The notes beneath the pieces are model-generated. The model had not been told where the DNA came from, ran no database searches, and worked only from the letters and a program-made list of their open reading frames with translations. From Saprospiraceae bacterium (GTDB lineage Bacteria > Bacteroidota > Bacteroidia > Chitinophagales > Saprospiraceae): a stretch of 6,564 nt of DNA. The stretch is taken from contig JALZWC010000577.1 of NCBI GenBank assembly GCA_023300255.1, positions 1 through 6,564 of the forward strand, read 5' to 3'. Made by a program: the position numbers and the translations under genes. Positions 6,457 through 6,564 of the stretch are shown one piece after another. Positions within the stretch are counted from its first letter, which is position 1. Every line of letters begins with the position of its first letter.

Positions 6457-6564
6457 GTTCCCAAATTAGAAGGAGTGTATAGCCTTTTTGTCCCGCAACT
6501 TCCCGTTTTAATTCGACAATTAAAACGGGAAGTTGCGGGACAAAGCCTTCTCTAAAATGGGAAC
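6457..6564. repeat. Element C: perfect 26-bp stem inside imperfect outer arms, reaching the window edge
   Basis: The arms 6488-6513 and 6518-6543 are exact reverse complements over 26 bp, with the 4-nt loop CGAC; one more A/T pair (6487/6544) extends the stem. The arms contain TCCCGCAACTTCCCG, GC-rich against an AT-rich background. Outside, GTTCCCAAATTAG (6457-6469) and CTAAAATGGGAAC (6552-6564) match as inverted arms at 11 of 13 positions, and the left side has about 11 extra bases between outer and inner arms. It lies 54 bp upstream of the lipoprotein ATG. It could be a dispersed palindromic element or the end of an upstream minus-strand transcript. It may continue beyond the window. Confidence 0.8.

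Noticed and set aside
6487..6544. Element C as a classical intrinsic terminator
   Set aside because: The stem is unusually long, and only five or fewer consecutive T or A bases flank it, with no clean T-run after the stem in either direction; termination remains possible but unproven.
6457..6564. Element C as an integron attC site
   Set aside because: The arm ends read GTTCCCA/TGGGAAC and do not fit the GTTRRRY/RYYYAAC core, and no integrase or cassette array is visible.

Overview
This window looks like chromosomal DNA from an AT-rich member of the Bacteroidota. The evidence is a fused SecD-SecF gene, a CBM9/DUF5916-type outer-membrane protein, a lipoprotein with a Cys lipobox, a good match to the Bacteroidota promoter (TTG, 17 bp, TAnnTTTG), and starts without Shine-Dalgarno sequences. 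A placement near Saprospiria or another marine lineage is a guess from overall feel, not something the sequence proves.

All three genes lie on the minus strand. From right to left: a small DGDGDLG lipoprotein (6403-5915), a 143-bp gap, a 756-residue CBM9-like plus DUF5916 putative outer-membrane beta-barrel protein (5771-3501), a 795-bp non-coding region, and the first ~901 codons of secDF (2705-1), whose last ~100 codons fall off the left edge. The lipoprotein and barrel protein both belong at the cell envelope and are co-oriented, so they could share a transcript. The secDF gene is an unlinked housekeeping export gene with its own promoter.

The coding content is ordinary. The unusual content is non-coding: each of the three gene-free stretches carries a long nested inverted repeat. 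Element A (3245-3408) has 33-bp outer arms, 14-bp middle arms and a central 6-bp hairpin. Element B (5802-5910) has two long helices that cannot form together without a pseudoknot, just upstream of the barrel gene's start. Element C (6457-6564, reaching the window edge) has a perfect 26-bp stem with a 4-nt loop inside a second imperfect pair of arms. The large gap also holds a 12-bp perfect hairpin, a 14-bp tandem duplication and an 8-bp periodic CACAAAG-type repeat. These could be dispersed palindromic elements, structured RNAs or both; a copy-number search of the host genome would decide. I see no CRISPR array, tRNA, rRNA, transposase or defence gene.
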